From positions 37,278,929-37,342,928 of the forward strand of contig JALMGJ010000004.1 of the NCBI GenBank assembly GCA_023362775.1: a stretch of DNA of 64,000 nucleotides, written 5' to 3'. Source of the DNA: Charina bottae (lineage: Eukaryota > Chordata > Lepidosauria > Squamata > Charinaidae). Under the pieces are notes generated by a model. The model did no database searches. It was not told the origin of the DNA and saw nothing but the letters and a program-made list of their open reading frames with translations. The position numbers and the translations under genes are program-made. This document shows, in pieces, positions 1 to 9,972 of this stretch (positions within the stretch are counted from its first letter, which is position 1; every line of letters starts with the position of its first letter).

Positions 1-1272
1 GCCCCTGTATGGCTCCAGAAGTGTAAAGCAGCCCACTGCCGACTCTTGGTCTCACGTATCTTACCGCCCATGAAAGGCAAGAGGTTGGCTCCGGTCCTTC
101 CTAGTTGCCCAGAAGAATTACCCCACCCACCTCCCTATGTCCCTCCGTCGACTAGCCGTCCCTTAACTCCTCAAACCTCCTCCCCAGGAGGCGATGTGGA
201 TGGATCATCCAGAAGTGCGTCCTGGCGGCAGGCCAGGGTTGATTCACTACTACAAGACCTGGATGCTCTTGGCATTGGGGATTCCCCGCAGGCCCGGGCA
301 GACCAGGCCATTCAGACTAGTCATTTTTTTGCAAGCCCAGAGGCTAAGAAGGAAGAGGAGGAAACCCCGGCAAAAGAAGGTTTATTGGGGGCTGTTGGCG
401 GCAAGGAGAAGGAAGAAGCACCCATTGCAGAACGTACAAGGTCAAAAACTGAGGACCCAACCCTAATCGCCCCCCTAAGGAGGGTGGATCAGTTGGTGGT
501 CAAAGATGGGGCCCCAGTGACTGCTCAATTGTTCCAACACGTTCCTTTTACTACCTCCGATCTCCTTAACTGGAAGTTACACTATGGCCCCTTTAGTGAG
601 AAGCCAATGGAGATCGCCGACTTGATTAAAACAATTGTGGACACCCACAACCCGACCTGGCGAGACCTCCAGCAATTGATGGGGACCCTATTCACCCCTG
701 AGCAGCGGGAGAAAATTAGGAATAGAGTGATGAAAATCCTAAAGGCTACCATGCCCTCTCAGGGCTGGACATTAGAACGATGGGCGGAGAAAAATTTCCC
801 CTCTGAGGATCGAAAGTGGGACCCCTATGACGATGGGGACATAACATCAATCAAAAACTATCAACAATTGGTCGTGCAGGCAGTCCGGGAAGCAGGAAAA
901 TCTGCCACTAACATGTCTAAGCCTTCCTTAGTCATGCAGGGACCCACCGAAAGTCCGGAAGCGTTTTATACCCGGCTGCTTGAAGCATATCAAATGTATA
1001 CCCCTATTGACCCCACTCAGCCAGAAAACGCCCGAATGATGACCATGGCTTTTATCTCACAAAGCGCCCCTGATATTAGACGAAAATTGCAAAAATTGGA
1101 GGGAGCCCTAGGAAAATCTATGAGGGAACTGATGGAAGTTGCTAGGAAAACTTTCGTGAACCGAGATAGGGTTGAAGAGAGGAAGCAGGAGCAAAAGATG
1201 CAAAGGAAGGCAGAATTGTTGACTGCGGCCATGATGGGGGTTTCCCGGTTACATGATTGGGAAAAGGACTGA
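1..1272 (+). CDS. gag: Endogenous gammaretrovirus-like gag, partial at window edge
   Basis: The reading frame is open from base 1, so the true start lies outside the window; about 423 codons are visible, ending in TGA at 1270-1272. Gag builds the virion core. The visible part reads as a short matrix end, a proline-rich linker holding a PPPY late-domain motif near base 130-145, an acidic spacer, then a capsid of gammaretroviral type. The capsid has a major homology region near 934-985 (QG..E....F..RL pattern) followed by a charged coiled-coil segment near 1080-1215. No CCHC nucleocapsid knuckle is seen: the frame ends abruptly where the LTR begins, so nucleocapsid, pol and env are missing. There is no internal stop or frameshift, which suggests a fairly recent insertion or selection on the frame. 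It is described as an inherited viral remnant, not a host gene. Confidence 0.85.
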   Translation, partial: APVWLQKCKAAHCRLLVSRILPPMKGKRLAPVLPSCPEELPHPPPYVPPSTSRPLTPQTSSPGGDVDGSSRSASWRQARVDSLLQDLDALGIGDSPQARADQAIQTSHFFASPEAKKEEEETPAKEGLLGAVGGKEKEEAPIAERTRSKTEDPTLIAPLRRVDQLVVKDGAPVTAQLFQHVPFTTSDLLNWKLHYGPFSEKPMEIADLIKTIVDTHNPTWRDLQQLMGTLFTPEQREKIRNRVMKILKATMPSQGWTLERWAEKNFPSEDRKWDPYDDGDITSIKNYQQLVVQAVREAGKSATNMSKPSLVMQGPTESPEAFYTRLLEAYQMYTPIDPTQPENARMMTMAFISQSAPDIRRKLQKLEGALGKSMRELMEVARKTFVNRDRVEERKQEQKMQRKAELLTAAMMGVSRLHDWEKD

Positions 1273-1584
1273 AGGTCTTCCTTAATGTTCTTTCAAGCTT
1301 ACTGACCCATGTAACTCAAAGGTAAAGACGTTGGAAGTTCCCTAAAACTCACAGAGTGGTGTATGATAACTTCTCCTTTTTGTATCCTGTTTTGGTATTC
1401 TTCTGTATCCTGTTTTGATGTAGTGTATCTCGATTGCAAAAACCTATAAAAGGATGGACCCTGGGAGTGGCCCGGGGTTCAGACTTTGTCAAGCTATTGC
1501 TCTGAACCATTGCTAGCAATAAACCTGTATTCTCCAACCTGGTGGTCTTGTCTCCTGTCTTGGGAAAGCAGTTTCCCCGCTACA
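1270..1584 (+). repeat. Retroviral LTR (3' LTR of the gag provirus)
   Basis: A TG...CA segment of about 315 bp directly after gag. A purine tract (gggaaaagga, 1259-1268) precedes it. Inside are a 14-bp direct repeat (tgtatcctgttttg at 1381-1394 and 1404-1417) typical of a U3 enhancer, a TATA box (tataaaag, 1445-1452) and an AATAAA signal (1518-1523). The right end at about 1584 abuts CR1 sequence, so the provirus appears to have integrated into a CR1 copy. The start at 1270 is inferred from the TG next to the purine tract and overlaps the gag stop codon. Confidence 0.7.
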
Positions 1585-2181
1585 CTAATACCTTGATCAT
1601 CCTTGTTGCTCTTCTCTGAAACTTTCCTATTTTTCTGAATTGTTAGTAGGTTTCCAGAACTGGACATAGAACTTGACATAGGATCTGACCAAAACAAAAC
1701 AGAGTGAAATGATTACTTCTGCTGATGCAGCCACAGTGCAGCCACATGACATTGCTGGCTCATATTCAATTTGTAGTCAACCACTATTTCAAGATTGCTT
1801 TTGCAAATACTATTGCCAAGTCATCCCATACCTGACCATTTAATTTTTGTTTCCTAACTGAAGAATTTGCATCTGTGCCTGTTAAATCTAATTCTGTGGC
1901 TTTCAGGCAATTTCTTCAACCTATCAAAATAATTTTGGATCTCGTTTTAATCTTAGATATCAGCTATCCCACCCAATTTTATATCATCTGCAAATCTGAT
2001 AACTCTCCCCCTCCCTCATCTAAAGCATAGATGAAAGTACTGAAGAGGAGAGAACCCAAGATCGATCCTTGTGGCATCCCATTTGATATTTCTCTCCAAT
2101 TTCATCAGGAATCCTTGATGAATACTCTTCAAGCATGAATTTCAAGCTAGCTATGTATCCAGTTCACCAACCTGGCATCCA
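1585..2181 (-). mobile_element. CR1 LINE fragment, part 1 (RT region, minus strand)
   Basis: The minus strand matches chicken-type CR1 reverse transcriptase sequence at DNA level (for example the 'ccagaactggacatag' and 'atcatctgcaaatctgataa' blocks), but no long frame survives. It continues at 4502 after a later insertion: both sides share the 12-mer acctggcatcca (2170-2181 and 4490-4501). It is the oldest layer here, hosting both the provirus on its left and the RTE-like insertion. Confidence 0.75.
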
Positions 2182-4489
2182 TTGGCGATCACTCGTAGCC
2201 GAGTAAGATTGTCTTCCAAAGGTAAAATTTTAACAGTGGATCCGTAAGTGGCTATAAAGGCCAATTCTGGATCTGCACAACCTCCCACAGTGAGGGCATA
2301 GGTTTCCGGGTGGGAGACGGTCATGATGAGGGTTTGCCTGACGTGCCTTCCTTTTAGCTCTTTTCTCCCTTTCACCCTGTACTCGTGCTTCCTCAAAGTC
2401 CATAGCGCCATTAATAAAGGATGACCTCCAATTGAAACGCTCATGAGTTAGGGCTTCCCAGTTCTCAATGCTGATATTACATTTTTTTAAATTAGCTTTG
2501 AGAGTATCTTTGAATCTCTTTTGCTGTCCACCAATATTCCGTTTTCCATTCTTAAGTTGGGAGTAAAGTAGCTGCTTTGGAAGACGATGGTCAGGCATTC
2601 GAACAACATGACCGGTCCAGCGAAGTTGATGTTGGATGATCATTGTTTCAATGCTGGTGGTTTTCGCTTCTTCTAATATGCTAACATTAGTCCACCTATC
2701 TTCCCAAGTAATTTGCAGAATTTTTCGGAGGCAGCGTTGATGGAATCTTTCAAGAAGTTGGAGGTGGCGTTTGTAGAGGGTCCATGTTTCGCAGGCGTAC
2801 AGAAGGGTTGGTAGTACAATGGCTTTGTAAACAAGCATTTTGGTCTCCCTGCGAATGTCCCGATCCTCAAACACTCTACACTTCATTCGGGAGAAAGCTA
2901 CACTCGCAGAGCTCAGGCGATGCTGAATTTCAGCGTCGATGTCGGCTTTTGTAGATAGATGGCTGCCGAGATAAGAAAAGTGGTCGACATTTTCTAGTGA
3001 CCCACCTTTAAGCTGGATTGATGGCGCTGCGGAGGGATTGGTTCGAACTTGCTGGTAAAGCACTTTGGTTTTTTTTAATGTTAATCGAGAGGCCGAGCTT
3101 TTCATATGCTTCTGCAAAGATGTTTAGGATAGTTTGAAGATCTTCCTTGGAGTGTGCACAGACTACGTTATCATCAGCATACTGAAGTTCTATAACAGAA
3201 GTTGTAATTACCTTATTTTTTGCTTTCAGCCTACTAAGATTAAAAAGCTTTCCATCTGTTCGATATATAATTTCTACACCAGTAGGAAGTTTCTCTTCAA
3301 CAAGGTGTATAATCATAGCGATGAAGATAGCAAATAAGGTTGGAGCAATAACACATCCCTGTTTAGCGCCGGATTCCACTTTAAATGGATCGCTTTGAGA
3401 GCCATTGTTATTCATGATTGTTGCCATCATGTCGTCATGGAGTAGCCGCAAGATGTTCACAAATTTATCAGGGCATCCGATTTTCAGAAGGATGGTCCAG
3501 AGAGCAGTACGATTTACAGTATCAAAAGCTTTAGTCAGATCAATAAACGCCATGTACAGAGGGCGGTTTTGCTCCTTGCATTTTTCTTGAAGCTGTTGTG
3601 CAGTGAAGATCATATCCACTGTTCCCCTGGAAGGGCGGAAGCCATTTTGCGTTTCAGGGAGGATGTCTTCTGATACAGATAGGAGACGGTTTGCGATGAT
3701 CTTTGCCAGGATTTTGCCTGCTGTGGCTAGAAGGGAGATGCCTCAATAGTTTCCACAGTCTGTTCTATCACCCTTTTTAAAGAGAGTGATAATTATGGCA
3801 TCCCTAAAGTCTGCTGGAATCTCCTCCCTCATCCAGATTTTTTCGATGAGCTTATGAAGTTGTTGTGTAAGTTCAGGCCCGCCTTCTTTAAAGACTTCAG
3901 CAGGAATCCCATCAGGTCCACTAGCTTTGTTATTTTTCATTTGTTTAGTGGCTTTACTGACTTCCTCCAAACTAGGGGGTACTGCAAGCTCATCTCTTAT
4001 TTGTTTTTGCGGGATTTGCAAGAAGACTTCATCAGCCACAGTAGAGTGACGATTAAGGAGATTGTAGTAATGCTCTTTCCAGCGCAGTGCAATAGACTCT
4101 TTGTCCTTTAGAAGTTTAGCACCATCTACTGAGCGTAAGGGATTTGTACCATGGTTTGTTGGTCCATAGATGGCCTTTATGGCATTAAAAAAGCCCCGTG
4201 CATCATGAGCATCTGCAAAATGTTGGGTTTCTTGGGCTTTTTTTATCCACCATATGTTCTTAAGTTCTCTAGTTCTTCTTTGGACTTCTGCCTTTTCACT
4301 GGCATAGATTTTTTTCTTAACGGCACAGTTAATATCTTTTTGCCATATCTGGAAGGCTTTCCTTTTCTTGTCAATAATATGTTCAATCTCACTATCGTTC
4401 TCATCAAACCAGTCCTGATGTCTCTTAGTCTGGTATCCGATAGTTTGTTCACCCACTCACCACAACAAGGTGACGATCCAGCGAGTGAG
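2182..4489 (-). mobile_element. 5'-truncated non-LTR retrotransposon with 12-bp target duplication
   Basis: About 2.3 kb inserted in CR1, flanked by a perfect 12-bp duplication (acctggcatcca). The 3' end (low coordinates) finishes in 'gagtgatcgccaatgg' on the minus strand, without a poly-A tail. The 5' end is cut inside the endonuclease-RT linker, so the endonuclease is absent. The coding part is described separately. The clade is uncertain: the RT and C-terminal zinc finger fit the RTE/I-like elements common in fish and invertebrates more than BovB or CR1. Confidence 0.85.
2230..4456 (-). pseudogene. Reverse transcriptase with C-terminal C2H2 finger, one stop and one frameshift
   Basis: This encodes the RT of the element above, which would copy its own RNA at a nicked target. 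The frame runs from 4456 down to 3008 with a single in-frame stop (TGA at 3740-3742, right after CGNY). It contains the RT entry motif (KASGPDGIPAEVF), the DLTKAFDTVNR block, KQGCVIAPTLF and a QYADD catalytic box near 3165. A frameshift in 3008-3117 moves to the frame ending at 2230. That last part carries the LPTLLYACETWT thumb motif, RWTGHVVRMPD and a terminal C-X2-C-X12-H-X3-H zinc finger (CPHCGRLCRSRIGLYSHLRIH). With only two lesions in about 740 codons, this copy is fairly young. Confidence 0.85.
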
Positions 4490-4501
4490 ACCTGGCATCC
4501 A

Positions 4502-4835
4502 GACCACACTTAACTAGCTTGCTAGTCAGCGTATCATGGGATGATTTGTCCAATGCTTTGCTGAAGTACCGTATATTAGCAGTTCCTCAGTCTATTAAAG
4601 AAATTATGAAGCCCCCCAAAATCAGTAAGATTAGTCTGGAAAACTGCATTGTTTTCAAGGTGCTTCCCAATCAAACTCTTTTATGAACTGCTCTAGAATC
4701 TTTCTAGGTATCAGTGTCAGGCTGACATCTTGACTTCATGGATCTTCCTCCCCCCACCCTTTTAAAGATGGGACAATGTTTGTTTTTCTTCAGCAACCTG
4801 GCACTCCATCTAGTTCAACACATGTGTGTTCAGCC
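4502..4835 (-). mobile_element. CR1 LINE fragment, part 2
   Basis: Continuation of the CR1 copy interrupted at 2181. The minus strand keeps CR1 RT blocks such as the reverse complement of 'ttctaggtatcagtgtcagg' and of 'aaagatgggacaatgtt'. Only DNA-level similarity remains; there is no frame. Confidence 0.65.
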
Positions 4836-4861
4836 AAACCATCATCTAAACCATTTTTTAT

Positions 4862-4955
4862 GGTTTTATTTTATGGTTTTATTGTAAACCGCCCAGAGTT
4901 CCCCCTTTGGGGCAAGATGGGCGGTAATATAAATTAAATAAATAAATAAATAAAA
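4862..4955 (+). repeat. L2/CR1-like LINE 3' tail
   Basis: 3' end only: a GCCC...GGGC hairpin (4890-4924) followed by (AAAT)n. The same tail recurs at about ten other sites here and marks heavily 5'-truncated copies of one LINE group. Confidence 0.8.
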
Positions 4956-5306
4956 TTTTTGAAGGATGATGCTGGTAAGTTTGGAAGCAAAGAGTCTGAT
5001 ATCAGAGAAGACTATTATTAAAACAGATAATGCAGATGCCTTCCAATCAAACACGAAAAACAAGCAGCAAGAAGACCGTTACCACTTAACGGTAGGAGAA
5101 AGAGATGAAAGATTAAAACTCTGGGGCTGTTACAAACAGAAGGCTTCATGGCTCAATTTTGCAATAGTGGATCTACTTCACTATTCACTTCACTTCACTA
5201 TATACTTCACTATTAGTCCTTCTTGTATCTACAATAAATGTGGGTTTGTTTTCCTAGAGAGAGATTTATTGCCAAGCACTGGATAAAGCTCTGATAATAT
5301 GCTAGG
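4956..5306. other. Intervening DNA, no gene seen
   Basis: Between the LINE tail and the L2-like copy. It contains a short run of 'ttcactatt' repeats (5165-5220) and an isolated AATAAA at 5232. No coding or known repeat was recognised. Confidence 0.5.
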
Positions 5307-7010
5307 TTGCAGTTCACTTCAAGATTTGAATTCATTCAAAAAGGTGTTGACCATGTTGATCCTGACCATGTTTCTATCAATCTCATGCTTCCATCTTGTC
5401 CTTTAACCATGTCTTTCACTAATGATGAAGTAGACAGGATCCTCCGGACTGTAAACGCCACCACATGCCAACTTGACCCATGTCCCTCCTGGATGGTAAA
5501 ATCAGCTAGTGAGGTGACATGTGGCTGGGTCCAGGCGATTATAAATTCGTCCTTGAGTGAGGGGGTGTTCCCGGCTGCCTTTAAGGAGGCGCTGGTGCAC
5601 CCCCTCCTCAAGAAACCATCCCTGGACCCTACCATCCTGGGCAATTTTCGCCCAGTCTCCCACCTTCCCTTTTTGGGAAAGGTGGTTGAGAAGGTGGTGG
5701 CGTTGCAACTCCAGAGGATTCTGGAGGAAACGGATTATCTGGACCCCTTCCAGTCAGGTTTCAGGCCGGGACATGGGACAGAGACCGCATTGGTCGCGCT
5801 TATGGATGATCTCTGGCGAGAGCGGGATGGAGGGAGTGCGTCCATCCTTGCTCTCTTAGATCTCTCAGCGGCTTTCGATACCGTTGACCACGGTATACTT
5901 TTGGGACGGCTCGAGGAGTTGGGGGCGGGCAGCGTGGTTCTGCGCTGGTTCGCCTCCTTCCTCCGGGGCCGTTCCCAGTCGGTGTTGATAGGAGAGGATA
6001 GAGCTGACCCGAGACCCCTGACTTGTGGGGTGCCTCAGGGGTCGGTTCTCTCTCCTCTCCTATTCAGCATCTACATCAAGCCGCTGGGCGAGATCATCCG
6101 TCACCACGGGATGAGGTATCACCAATATGCTGATGATACCCAGGTATACATCTCCATCCCGGGTGAAGTAAGTGATGCGGTCAATGCCTTATCTCAGTGC
6201 CTGGAGGCTGTGGGGGTCTGGATGGGGAACAACAGGCTTCAACTGAACCCTGGTAAGACGGAGTGGCTGTGGATTGACGGCCCCCCTGGATCCGGGAAGT
6301 TGTCATCTTTGGTTCTGGGTGGAGTTGCACTACCCCACTCGGATCCAGTGCGGAATCTGGGGGTCCTCCTGGACTCGCGACTCCTGCTCGAAGAGCAGGT
6401 GGCAGTCGTGGCCAGGAGGGCCTTTGCACAGCTGCGAGTTGTGCGCCAGTTACGCCCTTTCCTGGATCGGGAGGCCCTCCGAACAGTCACTCACGCCCTT
6501 GTCATCTCCCGTATAGACTATTGTAATGCGCTCTACATGGGGCTACCCTTGAAGAGTATCCGGAAGCTTCAGCTGGTGCAGAATGCGGCGGCGCGAGCAG
6601 TTATGGGGGCCAAGAGATCGGCCCATGTAACACCTCTGCTTCGCGAGCTGCATTGGGTGCCAGTTTGCTTCCGGGTCCAATTCAAGGTGTTGGTGATCAC
6701 CTTTAAAGCCCTACATGGCATAGGACCAGGGTACCTGAGGGACCGTCTCGTCCCAATAACGTCAGCCCGCCCCACCCGTGCATGCAGAGAGGGCATGCTT
6801 CGGACCCCCTCAACAAGAGAATTCCATCTAGCGGGGTCCAGGAGGCGTGCCTTCTCTGCGATAGCGCCCGCCCTATGGAATACCTTGCCCCCGGAGGTGA
6901 GACTGGCCCCCTCCCTCCTGACCTTTCGGAAGGCCCTTAAGACCTGGCTCTGCCACCTGGCCTGGGACAACGGAGGCGGGAGTGCCTCTTGGGGTTGGCT
7001 AGCCCCGTAG
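5307..7010 (+). CDS. L2-like LINE reverse transcriptase (567 codons, no stops)
   Basis: This is the RT domain of an L2/CR1-group LINE ORF2, acting in target-primed reverse transcription. Motifs in order: NATTCQLDPCPSW near residue 50, NFRPVSHLPFLGKVVEKVV near 113, FQSGFRPGHGTETALV near 149, LLDLSAAFDTVDH near 183, GVPQGSVLSPLLFSIY near 241, the catalytic YADDTQVYISI near 275, then LQLNPGKTEWLW near 309. A thumb and C-terminal region with RIDYCNALYMGLP and a W-rich end follow. The catalytic aspartates are present and there is no frameshift, unlike the other copies in the window. The ATG at 5307 is just the first in frame; the real ORF2 start would lie upstream in the missing endonuclease. Confidence 0.85.
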   Translation: MQFTSRFEFIQKGVDHVDPDHVSINLMLPSCPLTMSFTNDEVDRILRTVNATTCQLDPCPSWMVKSASEVTCGWVQAIINSSLSEGVFPAAFKEALVHPLLKKPSLDPTILGNFRPVSHLPFLGKVVEKVVALQLQRILEETDYLDPFQSGFRPGHGTETALVALMDDLWRERDGGSASILALLDLSAAFDTVDHGILLGRLEELGAGSVVLRWFASFLRGRSQSVLIGEDRADPRPLTCGVPQGSVLSPLLFSIYIKPLGEIIRHHGMRYHQYADDTQVYISIPGEVSDAVNALSQCLEAVGVWMGNNRLQLNPGKTEWLWIDGPPGSGKLSSLVLGGVALPHSDPVRNLGVLLDSRLLLEEQVAVVARRAFAQLRVVRQLRPFLDREALRTVTHALVISRIDYCNALYMGLPLKSIRKLQLVQNAAARAVMGAKRSAHVTPLLRELHWVPVCFRVQFKVLVITFKALHGIGPGYLRDRLVPITSARPTRACREGMLRTPSTREFHLAGSRRRAFSAIAPALWNTLPPEVRLAPSLLTFRKALKTWLCHLAWDNGGGSASWGWLAP

Positions 7011-7184
7011 CAACACTATGCTACGTTCCCTACGTCCCCCATCTTGTATTTTATTTATTTATATTGTATTTTTTAAAATTATTGTATTGTTTTTAACTTT
7101 GATTGTTGTGACCCGCCCAGAGTCCCTTGTATGGGAGATGGGCGGGGAATAAATTGAATAAATAAATAAAATAAATAAATAAAT
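5307..7184 (+). mobile_element. L2-like LINE, 5'-truncated with intact RT frame
   Basis: Contains an uninterrupted RT frame (5307-7010), a 3' UTR with the family hairpin (about 7112-7147) and an (AAAT)n tail ending near 7184. The endonuclease half is absent. The left boundary is uncertain; clear similarity to the minus-strand copies at 30.6-32.5 and 55-57.6 kb begins near 5400. No target duplication was identified. Confidence 0.85.
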
Positions 7185-9182
7185 TTCTGGTGGAATATGT
7201 AGTCTTTTTTGTTGGAGAAAACTGGACCAATGAAAAGAATACAGTAGCTCTGCCTTTTATTTTTACCTGCCAGCATTTTGCAACCTTCACTGATCAACTG
7301 ATACACTGATTTGTTTCCTTTTTCTTATATCGAAATAAATCCTTTTAAAATTATTCTTAGCATCCTTTGCTAACCTTTATTCATTCTGAAGTTTTCCTGA
7401 CATCGGTTCCACTGCTTTATGTTATACACCTGTACTCACCTGTACACCTGGCCCCCTTTCCACTTCCTGTATGCGTACTTTTTTTGTTTTCAGATCCTCA
7501 CATTGGCTTCTTTTGCTGTCCTCATGTTTTTCCTATTCATTGGAATTGTTGGCAACTACGCCTTTAGAATCTGTTTCTTAGGAACTCCAACCCATCCTGA
7601 GCATCTTAACCCATTAACTTACCTTGCCATGAGAACCTTCTTAACATTGTTCTGAGTTTATTAAAATCCACTTTTTTATAAGCAATATATGCATTTGACT
7701 ATGTGTAGTTTTAGTTTGCCTTAAAATCAGTAATTCCAGCATTACATCACCACTTTTCCCAATGTTCGTGTTACTTCCACTTGCTTAGTTAAGTTTACTC
7801 TGTTGTTTAGATCTCAAGTCAGGGATAGCTGATCCTCTTGTGCCATTCTCTACCCTCTGAAGAAGAAGGTGGTCAGCAAGGCAAGTCAGGAATTTCTGGA
7901 AGGACAAGCCTGGCAGAGTTTGTCTCCCAACAAATGCTTGGACTCTCTTATCACTATCGCTTCATGCCTCTGAAAGATCTGAAATTTGCCTTTGGAAGAC
8001 ATCATTCACATCTCTTTGGCTGGGAGTGGAATAGTAGGCACCAACAATTGTGTTACTTTTACTTTTTTGTTTCTCCACTTGTGTTAACCCAGAAGCTTTC
8101 TATAGCACTGCCATTTGATTTTCTTTCATTTGGCTTCCTGAGCAGGAATAGATGCCATTAACATACAGTGCAATTCTTCCTCCTTTTCTGTTCCTTCTCT
8201 TCTCTCTACACATACATTCTGAAGTTGATGCTCTTATGTAGACCAATGAAGATTTGTCCCATTGGACAACTAGGATTTTATCTGTTAAAAATTATGACTG
8301 AATTACAATAAATTTATTCTTGATACAACAATAGTCCACAGTATTCCTTGCATATTTGTTCTTGTTTAAGAGGAATGAGCTGCACAATTTAATCAGAAAT
8401 TCAAAATATCTAGTTTCTCAGCTATCATAAATCTTTCTTTTTCCTTTTAATATTTCTAACTATAACAATCAAAACGTTAAACATATTAACAGTTAAATGT
8501 AACCAGCTTCAATACCATTTAAATTGCAAGAACAACATTTTGTTACAAGTTGCCCATTTTTATGTTGTAGATGAGCCTGATAGGCATTTTCAGCATCTTC
8601 CTGTTTTTATCCATTCACCCTGATCCGCTGCATGTAGCAACTCATTATCTGCAATTCATTGGCACACGCTCCCTTCATAAAGATGATTAAGAGCCTCTTG
8701 AAAGTAAATCCTGCTGACAGTACAGATTGGCACATTCTTGTACTTGCATGTTAGCCTGACTCCTGCCACAGGGCCTTTAATCAGCTCAGCATTGATAAGT
8801 GTTGAGTGGGTAGAAGATACAGCTTGCTACAACACTGACCTGTCTCCAACAAGCTCTGAATACTTTAGAGGTCAAGTACTCTTACATTTCAAACTGTCCT
8901 TCTCTAACAGAGAACTCTTTTCAGATAAAGACTCTCATTAACAGCTGTTCTACTTTTTCTGTAACTCCAACTAGAATAAACCCTATCTTCATTATATTTT
9001 TGATCAGATAACAGCAATACTTTGAAAACCAGCTGGGAAAAGTATCAAGAAGATGCAAGCATCCAGAATGCAAATCAGCCTTTCATGTCCCTACACTGAA
9101 TCTCTTTACATAAGAAAAAGTTCATTATTTATAATATATAGGTCAAAGAAACATGATCTAAGAAACCCAGTTATTGCAGTAT
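7185..9182. other. About 2 kb without recognised gene or repeat
   Basis: AT-rich DNA. Open frames are short and match no motif I know. It may be intergenic or intronic. Confidence 0.5.
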
Positions 9183-9475
9183 GTCTATGAAGGTTCTCAG
9201 TCATCCAGGTGGAATTGTCTGTCTTCTGTGCCTAGGAAGATTAAGACCATTTCACAAGCTCAACAGCAGCATGGTGATCTTAACGATCCTCCTTTAGATA
9301 ATAAAAGGACTTAAAATAACATCTCAATATAACCATGCCCCCAGGTGTAAGGTCACACAGCTACCTAGAAACATATTTAGGATTCCCTTACCAACTTTGC
9401 TCAGACTGAAGAAGCTCCTTGGATAAGGAGCGAAACGTTTCCACAGAGAAAATAGAAATCCAGTTGACATGATTC
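9183..9475 (+). mobile_element. Penelope-like element terminal fragment
   Basis: Carries two blocks that typify vertebrate Penelope-like (Poseidon/Neptune) non-coding ends: 'gaaggttctcagtcatccag' (9189-9208) and the hairpin 'ctgaagaagctcctt..aaggagcgaaacg' (9406-9437). There is no coding part. Identification is from remembered family features; a coding Penelope fragment lies at 34.9-36.3 kb. Confidence 0.6.
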
Positions 9476-9906
9476 AAGCTACAGCCAGTTATTGCAGCTG
9501 GAATCAGTTTAATTCCAGCTAACATATTCCAGTGATTTTTTGTGCAAGTGATCCTGTCATCATATCAACCCTCTCTAAAAGCTAAAGGCTCATAACTAAA
9601 TCTGAAATGCTTCTTGATCCCATGGTTCAGTTGATACTGTCTATACTACCACCCTGTGAATGATTTAAATCGTTGTTATGCCAAACTGAAGGTGACTTCC
9701 ATTTATATATCCCAGAGGACCATAGCTCAAAAATAAAATTGGTACAACCTTCTGCTTTGTTACACTCTTGGAATTTCCTAGTACATTTCCTAGTAAAATA
9801 CTGTATACACATGTATTTGTCATATGGAATGATATACAGTTGTATGTTTGCAATCTTTTATCATAACTTTGCATATAGGAAATTCATGACCTATGAAACA
9901 GGCTGA
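9476..9906. other. No gene seen
   Basis: AT-rich, with no recognised repeat or coding sequence. Confidence 0.5.
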
Positions 9907-9972
9907 AATTTATTTATTAATTTTATTTATTATTTAAATTTATATGACCGCCCATCTCCCCCAAATGGGGAG
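9907..9972 (-). repeat. L2/CR1-like LINE 3' tail, minus
   Basis: Minus-strand copy of the family tail: T-rich (AAAT)n complement followed by a degraded gcccatc..gggg hairpin. Confidence 0.65.

Noticed and set aside
5165..5240. LTR end with AATAAA before the L2-like copy
   Set aside because: No TG...CA pair, TATA box or target duplication could be fixed.
7419..7655. Membrane-protein exon (hydrophobic frame with FFLFIGIVGNYAF)
   Set aside because: A single short frame in AT-rich DNA; no flanking exons or known family.
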